From: Pleurocapsa minor HA4230-MV1
GTDB taxonomy: Bacteria; Cyanobacteriota; Cyanobacteriia; Cyanobacteriales; Xenococcaceae
Reading direction: 5' to 3'
Assembly (NCBI GenBank): GCA_019359095.1
Contig: JAHHHZ010000013.1
Location: 62,001 to 126,000 of the forward strand
Length of the DNA stretch: 64,000 nucleotides
A program made the translations under genes and the position numbers. Below the pieces are notes generated by a model. The model searched no databases. It was given only the letters and a program-made list of their open reading frames with translations, and was not told the origin of the DNA. Every line of letters begins with the position of its first letter. Within the stretch, counting starts at the first letter, position 1. Of the stretch, positions 33,042 to 41,862 are shown in pieces.

Positions 33042-33773
33042 ATGATTAACCAACAAGAATTACCAGTTTCTCGTCGTCGCATGATGCAGTTTGGCGCAGG
33101 TTTTATTGGTACAACAACCCTAGCTAGTGCGATTGGTTTAAACCTTCACGATTCTCAATCTGTTAAAGCTCAAGAAGTTACAGGTGTTGACATGACTCCT
33201 GACCAAGCTTTTCAAAAATTAATCGAGGGTCATCAACGTTTTCTGCAAAATAAAACTACCAATACTAATCAATCTTTAAAATATTTACAATCAGTTTCTG
33301 AAGACCAAAAACCTTTTGCTGCTATTATTGGTTGTGCCGATTCTCGCTGTCCTCTTGAAGTTGTTTTTGACCAAGGTTTTGGCAATTTATTTGTGGTAAG
33401 AGATGCAGGAAACGTGGTAACACCAGAAGAATCAGGTAGTTTAGAATTTGGAACTTTAGTATTAGGCGCTAAAGTACTTCTCGTTATGGGTCATTATGGT
33501 TGTGGCGCGGTCAAAGCTGCTTTAGCAGGACAAGAAGTGCCAGGCTCTATTGCTAGTGTTCTGTCTCACATTGAGCCTGCCGTCAAGGATTATAAAGGAC
33601 AACAAGATGATAAAGAAGCCGTGAAAAAAGCGACAGAACTTAATGTAATTTATCAAGTGAATAAATTAAAACAATCCCCTGTTTTATCTGAATTGGTTGC
33701 TAAGAATCAATTAAAAATTGTAGGTGGATATTTTGATTTTAAAAATGGAGAGTTAAATATACTGGAAACTTAA
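33042..33773 (+). CDS. Tat-exported beta-class carbonic anhydrase (EcaB-like)
   Basis: From ATG 33042 the 243-residue protein opens with a twin-arginine signal (VSRRRMMQFGAG plus a hydrophobic stretch ending near AQE). The mature part is a beta carbonic anhydrase: zinc ligands Cys98, His151 and Cys154 and the Asp100-Arg102 pair, in IIGCADSRCPLE and MGHYGCGAV, with RDAGNVVTPE between. It should interconvert CO2 and bicarbonate outside the cytoplasm, in the lumen or periplasm. Being encoded between ndhF and ndhD, it probably feeds or recovers CO2 around NDH-1MS, as EcaB is reported to do in Synechocystis. A GTG at 33033 is also in frame. Confidence 0.88.
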   Translation: MINQQELPVSRRRMMQFGAGFIGTTTLASAIGLNLHDSQSVKAQEVTGVDMTPDQAFQKLIEGHQRFLQNKTTNTNQSLKYLQSVSEDQKPFAAIIGCADSRCPLEVVFDQGFGNLFVVRDAGNVVTPEESGSLEFGTLVLGAKVLLVMGHYGCGAVKAALAGQEVPGSIASVLSHIEPAVKDYKGQQDDKEAVKKATELNVIYQVNKLKQSPVLSELVAKNQLKIVGGYFDFKNGELNILET

Positions 33774-33833
33774 ATATAGTTACTAAATTATTTATTGCTA
33801 TTTGATACTTTATTGATTGATGAGAGTATCTCA

Positions 33834-33931
33834 TATGGCAGTCCTATTTGATTCATGCAACTACATTGATTGGTTTTTAGGTAATAGGTAGTAGATACTA
33901 GAAATTTCTCATTTCATTTAGGATTGCTATA
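33834..33931 (-). mobile_element. 98-bp MITE, copy B
   Basis: Reverse-complement relative of copy A at 29367-29464, same length, with ends TATGGCAGTCCTA and TAGGATTGCTATA. It lies in the 262-bp spacer between the carbonic anhydrase and ndhD genes and so interrupts the operon spacer. The rest of that spacer is AT-rich without a recognised site. Confidence 0.75.
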
Positions 33932-34035
33932 GTAATAAATAGTTAAGAGAATTATCTCTCATAATTATTCAAGCAAAAAACAAGCGCTTTTAAAAAAGAT
34001 TTAAGTCATACAAAATAATAAAAAATAAAGAAAAA

Positions 34036-35553
34036 ATGCTGAGTTTTTTACTATGGCTACCTGTAATAGGAGCAAGTATCGTTGGATTTATGCCTGGCAA
34101 GGCAGAATCAGGACAGTTACGTCAGATTACTACTGTATTTGCTGTGGTAACGTTTGTCTGGACAATTTGGCTCTTAACTCAATTCGACCTAAGTCTTGCA
34201 GGATGGCAATTTGCCGAGTATTTACCTTGGATTAAACCAATTGGTTTAAGTTATAGCTTGGCAGTCGATGGTTTATCTTTGCCCTTGTTAGTTTTAAATG
34301 CTCTACTGACCATTATTGCAATTTATAGTATTGGCGAAAATGTCGAACGTCCTCGACTTTATTATGCTTTGCTATTGTTAATCAATGCTGGAATTACAGG
34401 GGCATTAGTAGCGCAAAATCTCTTACTGTTTGTCATTTTCTATGAAATAGAATTGATTCCCTTCTATCTAATGATCGCTATCTGGGGAGGGGAAAAAAGA
34501 AACTATGCCGCCACTAAGTTTTTACTCTATACAGCAGTATCGGGACTACTAGTATTGGCTGCTTTTTTAGGCATTGGTTTCCTCAATGAAGTAATCAGTT
34601 TTGATTACGATACTATTTCTACCCAAGGCTTATCCCTTACTACTCAATTAATTTTATTAAGCGTCTTACTAGTAGGGTTTGGCATTAAAATTCCCTTAGT
34701 TCCTCTCCATACTTGGCTACCAGATGCCTATACAGAAGCTTCTCCATCTGTGACGATTCTTTTAGGAGGAATCTTAGCTAAATTGGGTACTTATGGCTTA
34801 ATTCGCTTTGGTTTACAGTTATTCCCCGAAACCTGGTCAGTAGTTGCTCCAGGATTGGCAATTGTCGGCACGATTAGCGTACTCTATGGAGCATTAAGTG
34901 CGATCGCTCAAAAAGATATTAAACGTATGGTAGCCTATAGTTCGATTGGACACATGGGCTATATCTTGGTTGCTGTTGCTGCGGGAACACAATTAAGTAT
35001 TTTGGGTGCAGTAGCCCAAATGATCGGACACGGTTTGATCTTGGCTTTACTATTTCATCTTGTGGGTATTGTCGAACGCAAAGTCGGAACTCGCGATCTC
35101 GATGTCCTCAATGGCTTAATGAATCCGATTCGGGGTTTACCCCTCACCAGCGGATTGCTAATTATGGCAGGAATGGCGAGTGCAGGAATCCCTGGTTTAG
35201 TGGGCTTTGTAGCAGAATTTATAATTTTTCAGGGCAGTTTCAGTACTTTTCCTATCCCAACCCTGCTTTGCATCATTGCCTCTGGTTTAACAGCGGTTTA
35301 CTTCATCATTTTGCTTAATCGCACCTGCTTTGGCAAATTAGATAACAAATTGGCATATTACCCTGCTGTCCTAAAATCAGAAAGCATTCCTGCCTTCGTT
35401 TTAACTGCAATTATTCTTTTCTTAGGGATTCAACCCAACTGGCTAGTACGCTGGATTGAACCGACTACCAATTTATTAGCAGTAAATGTTCACCACACCG
35501 AACAAGTAGCAATGAGTCCTAAAGGATTAGCTCGCAAGCTCGCGTTACAATGA
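34036..35553 (+). CDS. ndhD: NdhD-type subunit of a CO2-uptake NDH-1 complex (NdhD3/D4)
   Basis: A 505-residue, about 14-helix antiporter-like subunit with the NdhD landmarks LLVFVIFYEIELIPFYLMIA, PLVPLHTWLPDAYTEASPS, LAKLGTYGL and KRMVAYSSIGHMGYIL. It partners NdhF in the distal membrane arm of NDH-1MS and translocates protons. The final residues, MSPKGLARKLALQ, are encoded by a CCTAAAGGATTAGCTCGC-type interspersed repeat that has run into the 3' end. Confidence 0.88.
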   Translation: MLSFLLWLPVIGASIVGFMPGKAESGQLRQITTVFAVVTFVWTIWLLTQFDLSLAGWQFAEYLPWIKPIGLSYSLAVDGLSLPLLVLNALLTIIAIYSIGENVERPRLYYALLLLINAGITGALVAQNLLLFVIFYEIELIPFYLMIAIWGGEKRNYAATKFLLYTAVSGLLVLAAFLGIGFLNEVISFDYDTISTQGLSLTTQLILLSVLLVGFGIKIPLVPLHTWLPDAYTEASPSVTILLGGILAKLGTYGLIRFGLQLFPETWSVVAPGLAIVGTISVLYGALSAIAQKDIKRMVAYSSIGHMGYILVAVAAGTQLSILGAVAQMIGHGLILALLFHLVGIVERKVGTRDLDVLNGLMNPIRGLPLTSGLLIMAGMASAGIPGLVGFVAEFIIFQGSFSTFPIPTLLCIIASGLTAVYFIILLNRTCFGKLDNKLAYYPAVLKSESIPAFVLTAIILFLGIQPNWLVRWIEPTTNLLAVNVHHTEQVAMSPKGLARKLALQ

Positions 35554-35622
35554 GCAGTGAGCAGTGAGCAGTGAGCAAATAGTTAGTAATCAGTAATTAG
35601 TAATTAGTAATTAGTAATCAAA
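35514..35622. repeat. Interspersed palindrome plus GCAGTGA and TTAGTAA heptamers
   Basis: A CCTAAAGGAT / GCTCGCAAGCTCGCG block overlaps the last codons of ndhD, followed by three GAGCAGT units and four TTAGTAA units that reach the start of the CO2 hydration gene. The same order of blocks precedes ilvE at 28158-28400. Confidence 0.75.
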
Positions 35623-36921
35623 ATGACCCAAACAACTATTAAACCAACAAAACTTCCTCCTTCAGATCATCAATATGCTGATATTATTCATCGCCTGGAA
35701 GCTGGTGGCTCGATGTTACCCGATACTCCAGAAAACTTGATGCAGATTATTGGTATCTATAAAGCCTATGCAGTACCAATGGACTTTTATTGGCGAGATT
35801 TGCTTTATATCGCCGAACGAGTATTTTTAGAACCTTTACCTTTCTTCAAATACTTTCTCCCTCAAGAATATTTAGACTTAGCCAATCACTATGCAGGAGA
35901 TGATGCTGACTTAAAAGTATGGCGAGGTAAAGCATCGGCTCACCCTGAACTCTTGGAATTTATGCAAAAGGGTGAAACCCGCAAAATGTCTAAGTTGTTT
36001 CATCATCTGTGGCACGATCGCATTAATATGGAGTTTGCTGAAGCTTGTATGCGGGCAATGCTATGGCATGGTAGAGACATGGGTATGGGTAGGTTTGATG
36101 CTTATTTGGATTCAGATGAATATAAAGCTAATGCCGACAAAGCGATTAAAGCTTATTTTAAAGGTAATCCTGTTATGTTGGGGCTATACAAACTGTTCCC
36201 CGATATGTTCCTCGAACAGGTAAGACAACTATCTTACTATTCCAACTTGGGTTTATTTTGGGAAGTAATGGCACCTGTTTTCTTTGAAATGTCCGATATT
36301 TATGACGAAGGTGGGTTTAAAGGTGTCCCCGATGCGATGAATTTTTTGGTTAACGGCATTTTCGCTGTGGCAGGTAGACCAATTTATCATCATGTCTATA
36401 TTGGGGATGAATGCTATGAGATAATTCCTAAATCTAAAGGTTTTACCTGGCTATACGAGGCTGCTCTACCTTATGTAGAAGCTGTCTTTTACCGTACCGC
36501 TCCCTTCCGTGGCACAAAATCTTATAATGCCCAAGCTAAACAAGTCCCCACTGAACAAAAAGATTTTCACTACGGTATTTTATACGCAGATGTCTTCCCT
36601 GTTGGTACTGCGGGCATTCCTCCCACTTTATTAATGGATGATATGTACCATTTTCTGCCAGATTATCTCCAGAAATATTATCGAGAACATTGTCGAGGAG
36701 AAGATGATGTCTTAATCCAACTGGGAGTAACTTTCCAGCGATCGATGTATAACGTCACCTCGGCAGTAATTCAGGCTTTGCGTCAGGCTTTACTTTATCC
36801 TCTAGACGATTCTAACCCCAAGCATTTACAAAAAAACCGCGAATTTTTTGAAGCACAGATGGATCGTTTTTTGCGTCCAGAAGCCCGCTTAAACTATATT
36901 CAATCTCAGGATTATCGTTAA
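35623..36921 (+). CDS. CO2 hydration protein (CupA/CupB, ChpY/ChpX)
   Basis: The 432-residue protein matches the CO2 hydration family: RLEAGGSMLPDTPENLMQII, YKAYAVPMDFYWRDLLYIAE, FPVGTAGIPPTLLMDDMYHF and the ending YIQSQDYR. These soluble proteins bind the NDH-1MS arm and are thought to couple electron-driven proton movement to CO2 hydration in the cytoplasm. It is the last gene of the ndhF - carbonic anhydrase - ndhD set. CupA versus CupB cannot be decided here; no cupS-like gene follows. Confidence 0.9.
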   Translation: MTQTTIKPTKLPPSDHQYADIIHRLEAGGSMLPDTPENLMQIIGIYKAYAVPMDFYWRDLLYIAERVFLEPLPFFKYFLPQEYLDLANHYAGDDADLKVWRGKASAHPELLEFMQKGETRKMSKLFHHLWHDRINMEFAEACMRAMLWHGRDMGMGRFDAYLDSDEYKANADKAIKAYFKGNPVMLGLYKLFPDMFLEQVRQLSYYSNLGLFWEVMAPVFFEMSDIYDEGGFKGVPDAMNFLVNGIFAVAGRPIYHHVYIGDECYEIIPKSKGFTWLYEAALPYVEAVFYRTAPFRGTKSYNAQAKQVPTEQKDFHYGILYADVFPVGTAGIPPTLLMDDMYHFLPDYLQKYYREHCRGEDDVLIQLGVTFQRSMYNVTSAVIQALRQALLYPLDDSNPKHLQKNREFFEAQMDRFLRPEARLNYIQSQDYR

Positions 36922-36965
36922 TCGTTAGCAATCCCTGTTTTCACTACTCCCCTGGCAGATTATCC

Positions 36966-37754
36966 TTAAACAGCTCTCTTACAGGTTAAAATTATTCGGC
37001 TTGAAGGTTCACTTCCATTTAAAGAATTAAGCTCTTTCAGTTCTAGGCTGCCTCCCATAGTTTCTAAAAGAGTTTTTGACATGAGTAATTTCATGTTGGC
37101 GGATAAACTAATCTCTTGTAAAAGTGCGCGAATTTCAGCTAAGTCATGAGTTTGAAAATCTGGCTCAGGGGGACTAGATTCTTGCCAGAGAGTAGCAGGA
37201 CATTCAAAATCGATTTCAATCTTAACGCTCTCTATGGTTACTTCTGTAGTAGATACTTTAATCACTCCCCTTTTCATTAAGGTAATTCCGCTATCAATAA
37301 GGTTGAATATTAGCTGAATTAAACGAGAGCGATCGGCAAAAACGCAAATTTGTGGATTGGGATTAACCAGCTCTACTTTTAAATTGCGGTTTGCTGCTTG
37401 AAGATGAGTAAGACGATTTATTTCGGTAAATATCTCGGCAAGCTCAAGAGACTCTAGATAAAGACTATTACTGCCATATTCTGTTTTAGAAACAGCAACA
37501 ATCTCGTCGATTAATTTCATCAATTTGAGAGCTGAATGATAGGCTTGAGCAATAAATTCTTTTTGTTCTTCAGGACTTTCACAAAGATCTGACAAAATCA
37601 ACTGGTGCAATCCAATCATGCTGCTAAGAGGCGATCGCAATTCATGGGAAGTTCTCGCTAAAAACCCTGCCTTAAACTGGCTCATCTGCGCTGCCATTTG
37701 ATAAGCAAGTTGTGCTTGTTTGAGTTCTTCCTTTAGCTCGTCAATTTCGTTCAT
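36966..37754 (-). CDS. Histidine kinase with degenerate ATPase domain
   Basis: A short coiled coil leads into a HisKA motif (ARTSHELRSPLSSMI, phosphoacceptor His37). The following 160 residues align only loosely with HATPase: an N-box-like NLIDSGIT is present, but the DxGxG and GxGxG nucleotide boxes are absent and FECPATLWQESSPPEP stands in their place. With 262 residues and no sensor or membrane part, it may be a phosphoacceptor or scaffold rather than an active kinase. No regulator is adjacent. Confidence 0.72.
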   Translation of the reverse strand: MNEIDELKEELKQAQLAYQMAAQMSQFKAGFLARTSHELRSPLSSMIGLHQLILSDLCESPEEQKEFIAQAYHSALKLMKLIDEIVAVSKTEYGSNSLYLESLELAEIFTEINRLTHLQAANRNLKVELVNPNPQICVFADRSRLIQLIFNLIDSGITLMKRGVIKVSTTEVTIESVKIEIDFECPATLWQESSPPEPDFQTHDLAEIRALLQEISLSANMKLLMSKTLLETMGGSLELKELNSLNGSEPSSRIILTCKRAV

Positions 37755-38120
37755 AATTTCAGCAGATAAATTTCAAAACAAAGCTGGCTAGAGATAGTTA
37801 TTCACTACCTTGATTGTAGCTACTGATGTATAGCTTTGATGATTCGCACTTAGCGTAACACAGCATTTGTTCAACTAAGCCACTTTATTAACAGAATGAC
37901 TTGTTTTGCCACGACATCATGACATTTTAACGTCACATAACTTCTCTCTAAATTAAGCTTTGGTTATGAGTCCTAGTTAGATTAGAGTAGGTAGATTATT
38001 TTCTTTGATCCAATTTTACTTTTTAAACTGTTGTTAAAATTAATTCAACACTTTTTGATCGGCTTTTACCAAATTTGTAACGTTTTATCATTAGTTGTAA
38101 AGCTTCTGGCAACTTAATCT
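37755..38120. other. Non-coding spacer
   Basis: This 366-bp stretch upstream of the degenerate kinase gene has no convincing frame. A TGACATTTTAACGTCA inverted pair near 37920 is the only structured sequence I see. Confidence 0.4.
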
Positions 38121-38900
38121 TTACTTTTTGTTATGGCGATCGAGTAGATGATCGATACTTTCAATTCCTAGAGGAGTCGGCATAGCAGTACCAGAATTAT
38201 TGGTAGGCACAAATAACATGGTTGATTTACCTTCCATGCACATTTCGTATAGCATATTCATAGAACGTAACTGTAAGGATACAGGATTTTTAGCATATTT
38301 TTCGGCAGCTTTAGCGATCGCATCAACTGTTAATTCTTCTGCTTCTGCTAATTTTACTCTTGCTCTTTTTTCCCTTTCTGCTGCTGCTTCACGAGAGATA
38401 GCTTCTTCTAATTCTTTAGCCACAATGACATCTTTAATTTCGACTCCCACAATTAAGATTCCCCACTGACAAACAAATTCTGCGATATGTTCCATGACAA
38501 TATCGCCTATTTTATCTCTTTGAGACAATAGTTCATCGAGACTCGATTTACCTACCATATCTCTGATTGAAGAGCGCACAGCTAGTTGAGTAGCTTGATG
38601 GTAGTTATCAACATTGAGGATTGCTATTTTAGCATCCAGAACTTTATAAAATAAGATGGCATCGACTTCTACAGGGATATTATCTTTAGTTAATCCTTGT
38701 TGTAGCGGTACTGTATAGGTAATTGTTCTTTTGTCTACCTTTTGTGATGTTTGAATCATCGGTAAACAAAGATAAACTCCAGGTTTAGCTATTTTTGATA
38801 AACGTCCCAAAGTAAAAATTAAACTTTCTTCCCATTGGTTACAAATTTTGATCGAGGAAATAATAAAAATTAATATTATGCCGATTATAGGTAACAGCAC
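38121..38900 (-). CDS. Slipin (stomatin/prohibitin SPFH family)
   Basis: The 259-residue protein has an N-terminal membrane helix (LLPIIGIILIFIISSI) and an SPFH/band-7 domain with EESLIFTLGRLSKIAKPGVY, KDNIPVEVDAILFYKV and AVRSSIRDMVGKSSLDELLS. A charged coiled coil follows (EEAISREAAAEREKRARVKL). Slipins assemble into rings or rafts on the membrane and often work with NfeD or proteases; no NfeD gene is adjacent. Confidence 0.9.
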   Translation of the reverse strand: MLLPIIGIILIFIISSIKICNQWEESLIFTLGRLSKIAKPGVYLCLPMIQTSQKVDKRTITYTVPLQQGLTKDNIPVEVDAILFYKVLDAKIAILNVDNYHQATQLAVRSSIRDMVGKSSLDELLSQRDKIGDIVMEHIAEFVCQWGILIVGVEIKDVIVAKELEEAISREAAAEREKRARVKLAEAEELTVDAIAKAAEKYAKNPVSLQLRSMNMLYEMCMEGKSTMLFVPTNNSGTAMPTPLGIESIDHLLDRHNKK

Positions 38901-39007
38901 GATCGTCTCCTGATTTTAGTGATGCAACTATTATGACTTTAATTTACTTTTGCGGACAACGAAATATTAAACTAGGTTAACTTAAGCATCAAAGCAATAA
39001 ATAGTAA

Positions 39008-41011
39008 TTATTCAAGCCAATATATAGATCTTTGAAAAGGATAAGTCGGGAGAGTTATTTTTTTTCCTCCGCTATTTGTAGCTAATGTCTGCCAGTTTAT
39101 TTTTACGCCGAAAATATACAGTTGAGCCAGTCCATTAATTAATATTTGCCAACTATTTAATTGCTGTTTAATTGAAGAATAAATGATTTTTTGTTTACTT
39201 GTTTGCTGATTATTGACGTTATTGAGAATCTGCTGCTCGCCAATTTCCCAATAAATATCTGTAAGCTCATCAGTAACAATAGAATTATCAATGATCGATT
39301 CAATTAACTCTTTTAATTCTTGATTTACTGGTTTAAATCTTAAAGCAAGTTTTACGTCTTGATTCAGATTAATCTTGCCTTGCCATAACTCCGACGTAAT
39401 TTCTTGAGCAAGATATTGAGCTAATTTGGTTTGCAAGTCGCTTACAGAAGTCACACTCATTGCTAGTCGATGATTAAAATGCGATCGCCCTAAATTTACT
39501 GTATAGCAAATATCTTCAATTAAAAGATCTGGATGCGAGTCTAAATGATCGAGATAATTTTTAGCCAATTGATTCAACGTCTTGCTGTTCTTCGCAGACA
39601 GAGTAAACAGATAGAAATTTCGCTTATTTTGTTCCTGTGTTCCCTCTTCCTCAAGGGAAATATTCGCTTCTTGGACAACAAGATGAGCATTCGTACCACT
39701 AAAACCAAATGAACTTATTCCAGCAATGCGGGGTTGTGTTGTTTGATGCCAGGCGATCGCTTTTTGTGGTAATTTAAACGGTAATTTTTGCCAGTCTAAG
39801 TTACTATTAGGCTGTTTAAGATGTAAATTGGCAGGAATTAATTTATTTTCTAATACCAGTACAGTTTTAATCAGGCTTACTATCCCTGCTGCTGATTCCA
39901 AATGACCAACATTGGTTTTAACCGCACCTAAAATTAATTCCTCATTATCTTTAAATACCTGACTTAGAGCCTCAAGCTCGATCGCATCACCCAAAGCTGT
40001 ACCCGTACCATGAGTTTCTAGATAACTAACCTGACTTGCTGCAACTTTGCTATTAACTAAAGCCTGCTGGATTACTGCTTGTTGAGACAAACTACTGGGG
40101 GTAGTAATGCTGCTAGTACGTCCATCCTGATTAGTTGCCGAACCTAACAAGATAGCTCTAATATTATCTCGATCGGCGATCGCATCACTCAATCGTTTTA
40201 AAACTACGATCCCACAACCTTCAGATCTGACAAAACCATTCGCACTCTCATCAAAAGTCTTACACCTGCCATCAGGAGACAGCATTTTAGCTTGAGCAAA
40301 ATTAAGACTAATCTTCGGCGAAATCAGACGGTTCACCCCTCCTGCCAATGCCATATTACATTCGCGATCGCGTAAACTTTTAATAGCTAAATGTACTGCC
40401 ACTAAAGATGATGAGCAAGCGGTATCCAGAGAAATACTAGAGCCTGTAAAATTAAAAAAGTGGGATATTCTGCCTGATGCCAAACTATGAGTATTCCCCG
40501 TAGTCAGATAAGCATCAATTTCTGCGTTGTTTCTGCTTAACAGTTGATGCCAATAGTCCACCGCAGCAATCCCAATAAACACACCTGTCTGACTACCCTG
40601 AACTCGATCGGCGGAAATAGCAGCATTTTCTAAAGCTGACCAACTCACCTCTAGCAATAATCTTTGTTGCGGATCGATGCTAACTGCTTCTTTTGGTGCA
40701 ATCCGAAAAAAGCTGGGGTCAAACTCTTTTAAATGAGGCACAAACCCACCATAGGTAGTATAAATCTTTTCAAGAGTACTTGTTCCAAGATCGCCATCTT
40801 GAGGATTCCAGCGATCGTCAGGAACACTTGTAATAGCATCCTTCCCCTCCTTCAATAACTGCCAAAATTCCTCTGGATTGTTAGCACCAGGAAAACGACA
40901 ATCCATTCCCACTATAGCGATCGGCTCATGTTTAGCATTTTCCAAAGCCTCTAACTTGCTCTGCATTTGTCTCAAGGCGAGTAATGCTTTTTTAGTGGGA
41001 GATAATTCCAT
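39008..41011 (-). CDS. Orphan polyketide ketosynthase with vestigial acyltransferase end
   Basis: From ATG 41011 (MELSPTKKALLALRQMQSKL) the protein has 667 residues. Residues about 25-450 are a complete modular ketosynthase: DTACSSS with Cys199, ETHGTGT with His334, and NVGHLE with His370, plus GISSFGFSGTNAHLV. A KS-AT linker follows, but the acyltransferase domain with its GHSxG serine is absent; the last residues, KKITLPTYPFQRSIYWLE, are the usual end of an AT domain. There is no acyl carrier or other PKS gene nearby. A GTG at 41119 would add 36 residues without family similarity. It may be a deleted module or a stand-alone KS. Confidence 0.85.
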   Translation of the reverse strand: MELSPTKKALLALRQMQSKLEALENAKHEPIAIVGMDCRFPGANNPEEFWQLLKEGKDAITSVPDDRWNPQDGDLGTSTLEKIYTTYGGFVPHLKEFDPSFFRIAPKEAVSIDPQQRLLLEVSWSALENAAISADRVQGSQTGVFIGIAAVDYWHQLLSRNNAEIDAYLTTGNTHSLASGRISHFFNFTGSSISLDTACSSSLVAVHLAIKSLRDRECNMALAGGVNRLISPKISLNFAQAKMLSPDGRCKTFDESANGFVRSEGCGIVVLKRLSDAIADRDNIRAILLGSATNQDGRTSSITTPSSLSQQAVIQQALVNSKVAASQVSYLETHGTGTALGDAIELEALSQVFKDNEELILGAVKTNVGHLESAAGIVSLIKTVLVLENKLIPANLHLKQPNSNLDWQKLPFKLPQKAIAWHQTTQPRIAGISSFGFSGTNAHLVVQEANISLEEEGTQEQNKRNFYLFTLSAKNSKTLNQLAKNYLDHLDSHPDLLIEDICYTVNLGRSHFNHRLAMSVTSVSDLQTKLAQYLAQEITSELWQGKINLNQDVKLALRFKPVNQELKELIESIIDNSIVTDELTDIYWEIGEQQILNNVNNQQTSKQKIIYSSIKQQLNSWQILINGLAQLYIFGVKINWQTLATNSGGKKITLPTYPFQRSIYWLE

Positions 41012-41106
41012 ACTTTGAGGAATAAAGCTTTGCCCATTCCAGTTAAAATTGCCAGTAAAATTGTAACAGCGATAAGCTTCAATTACGGCTACGGGAGGCA
41101 TGAAAA

Positions 41107-41721
41107 ATGATTGCACCACAAACTAAACCCATAAGTTTTGAGGAATTTATGGAATGGTATCCAGATGACGGCAAACGCTATGAATTAATTGAAGGTGTAG
41201 TTGTTGAGATGTTACCCACTGGTTCTCATGAGGATATTGCTGGTTTTCTAGCCGCTGAATTAAACCTGGAAATTCGTAAGCAAAATCTACCCTATTCCAT
41301 TCCCAAAAACTGTCTACTTAAGCCTCTGGCAGCTCGTTCTGGATATTTACCTGATGTGGCAGTAATTAACCGAGAATATATTCAAGATGAGCTTCTGTGG
41401 CAAAAATCATCAGTAATTCAAAACGGTCAAGCTGTTCCTCTGATAATTGAGGTGGTAAATACTAACTGGCGAGATGATTATGGACATAAATTTGTTGAAT
41501 ACGAAGCGATGGGAATTGCTGAATATTGGATTGTAGATTATCGAGCTTTAGGTGCAGTGCGCTACATTGGTAAACCCAAGCAACCAACTATTACTATTTG
41601 CAAGTTAGTTGAAGGAGAATATCAGCTGGAAAAATTTATTAAAGGCGAAATTTTGCAATCCAATATTTTTCCCAAACTTGAATTAAGAACCGATGATATT
41701 TTCCAAGTATCAAATTTATGA
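41107..41721 (+). CDS. Uma2-family (DUF820) putative endonuclease
   Basis: A 204-residue paralogue of the protein at 12394-13020, with YELIEGVVVEMLPTGSH, YLPDVAVINREY, LIIEVVNTNWRDDYGHKF and AEYWIVDYRALGAVRYIGKP. The last phrase differs little from the other copy. It has the PD-(D/E)XK-like acidic residues. It is divergent from the ketosynthase gene, 95 bp from its preferred start. Function of the family is not established. Confidence 0.85.
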   Translation: MIAPQTKPISFEEFMEWYPDDGKRYELIEGVVVEMLPTGSHEDIAGFLAAELNLEIRKQNLPYSIPKNCLLKPLAARSGYLPDVAVINREYIQDELLWQKSSVIQNGQAVPLIIEVVNTNWRDDYGHKFVEYEAMGIAEYWIVDYRALGAVRYIGKPKQPTITICKLVEGEYQLEKFIKGEILQSNIFPKLELRTDDIFQVSNL

Positions 41722-41862
41722 TAAATCAGTACTAATCTAAGAATTGCTATAAAATAATTTAAAATGGAAGTTCTTTTTCTTCGTATTCTAGAATTTCTCC
41801 AGGATACATTAACTTATGAGATATAAATTATGGTAAAAATACTTGACTCCTTAACTCAAAAG

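Noticed and set aside
41012-41119. 36-residue extension of the ketosynthase from GTG 41119
   Set aside because: It would overlap the divergent Uma2 start and has no family similarity, whereas MELSPTKKAL at 41011 is a usual PKS start.
41715-41745. AATTGCTATA resembling one end of the 98-bp MITE
   Set aside because: Only about ten bases match and no second end is present.
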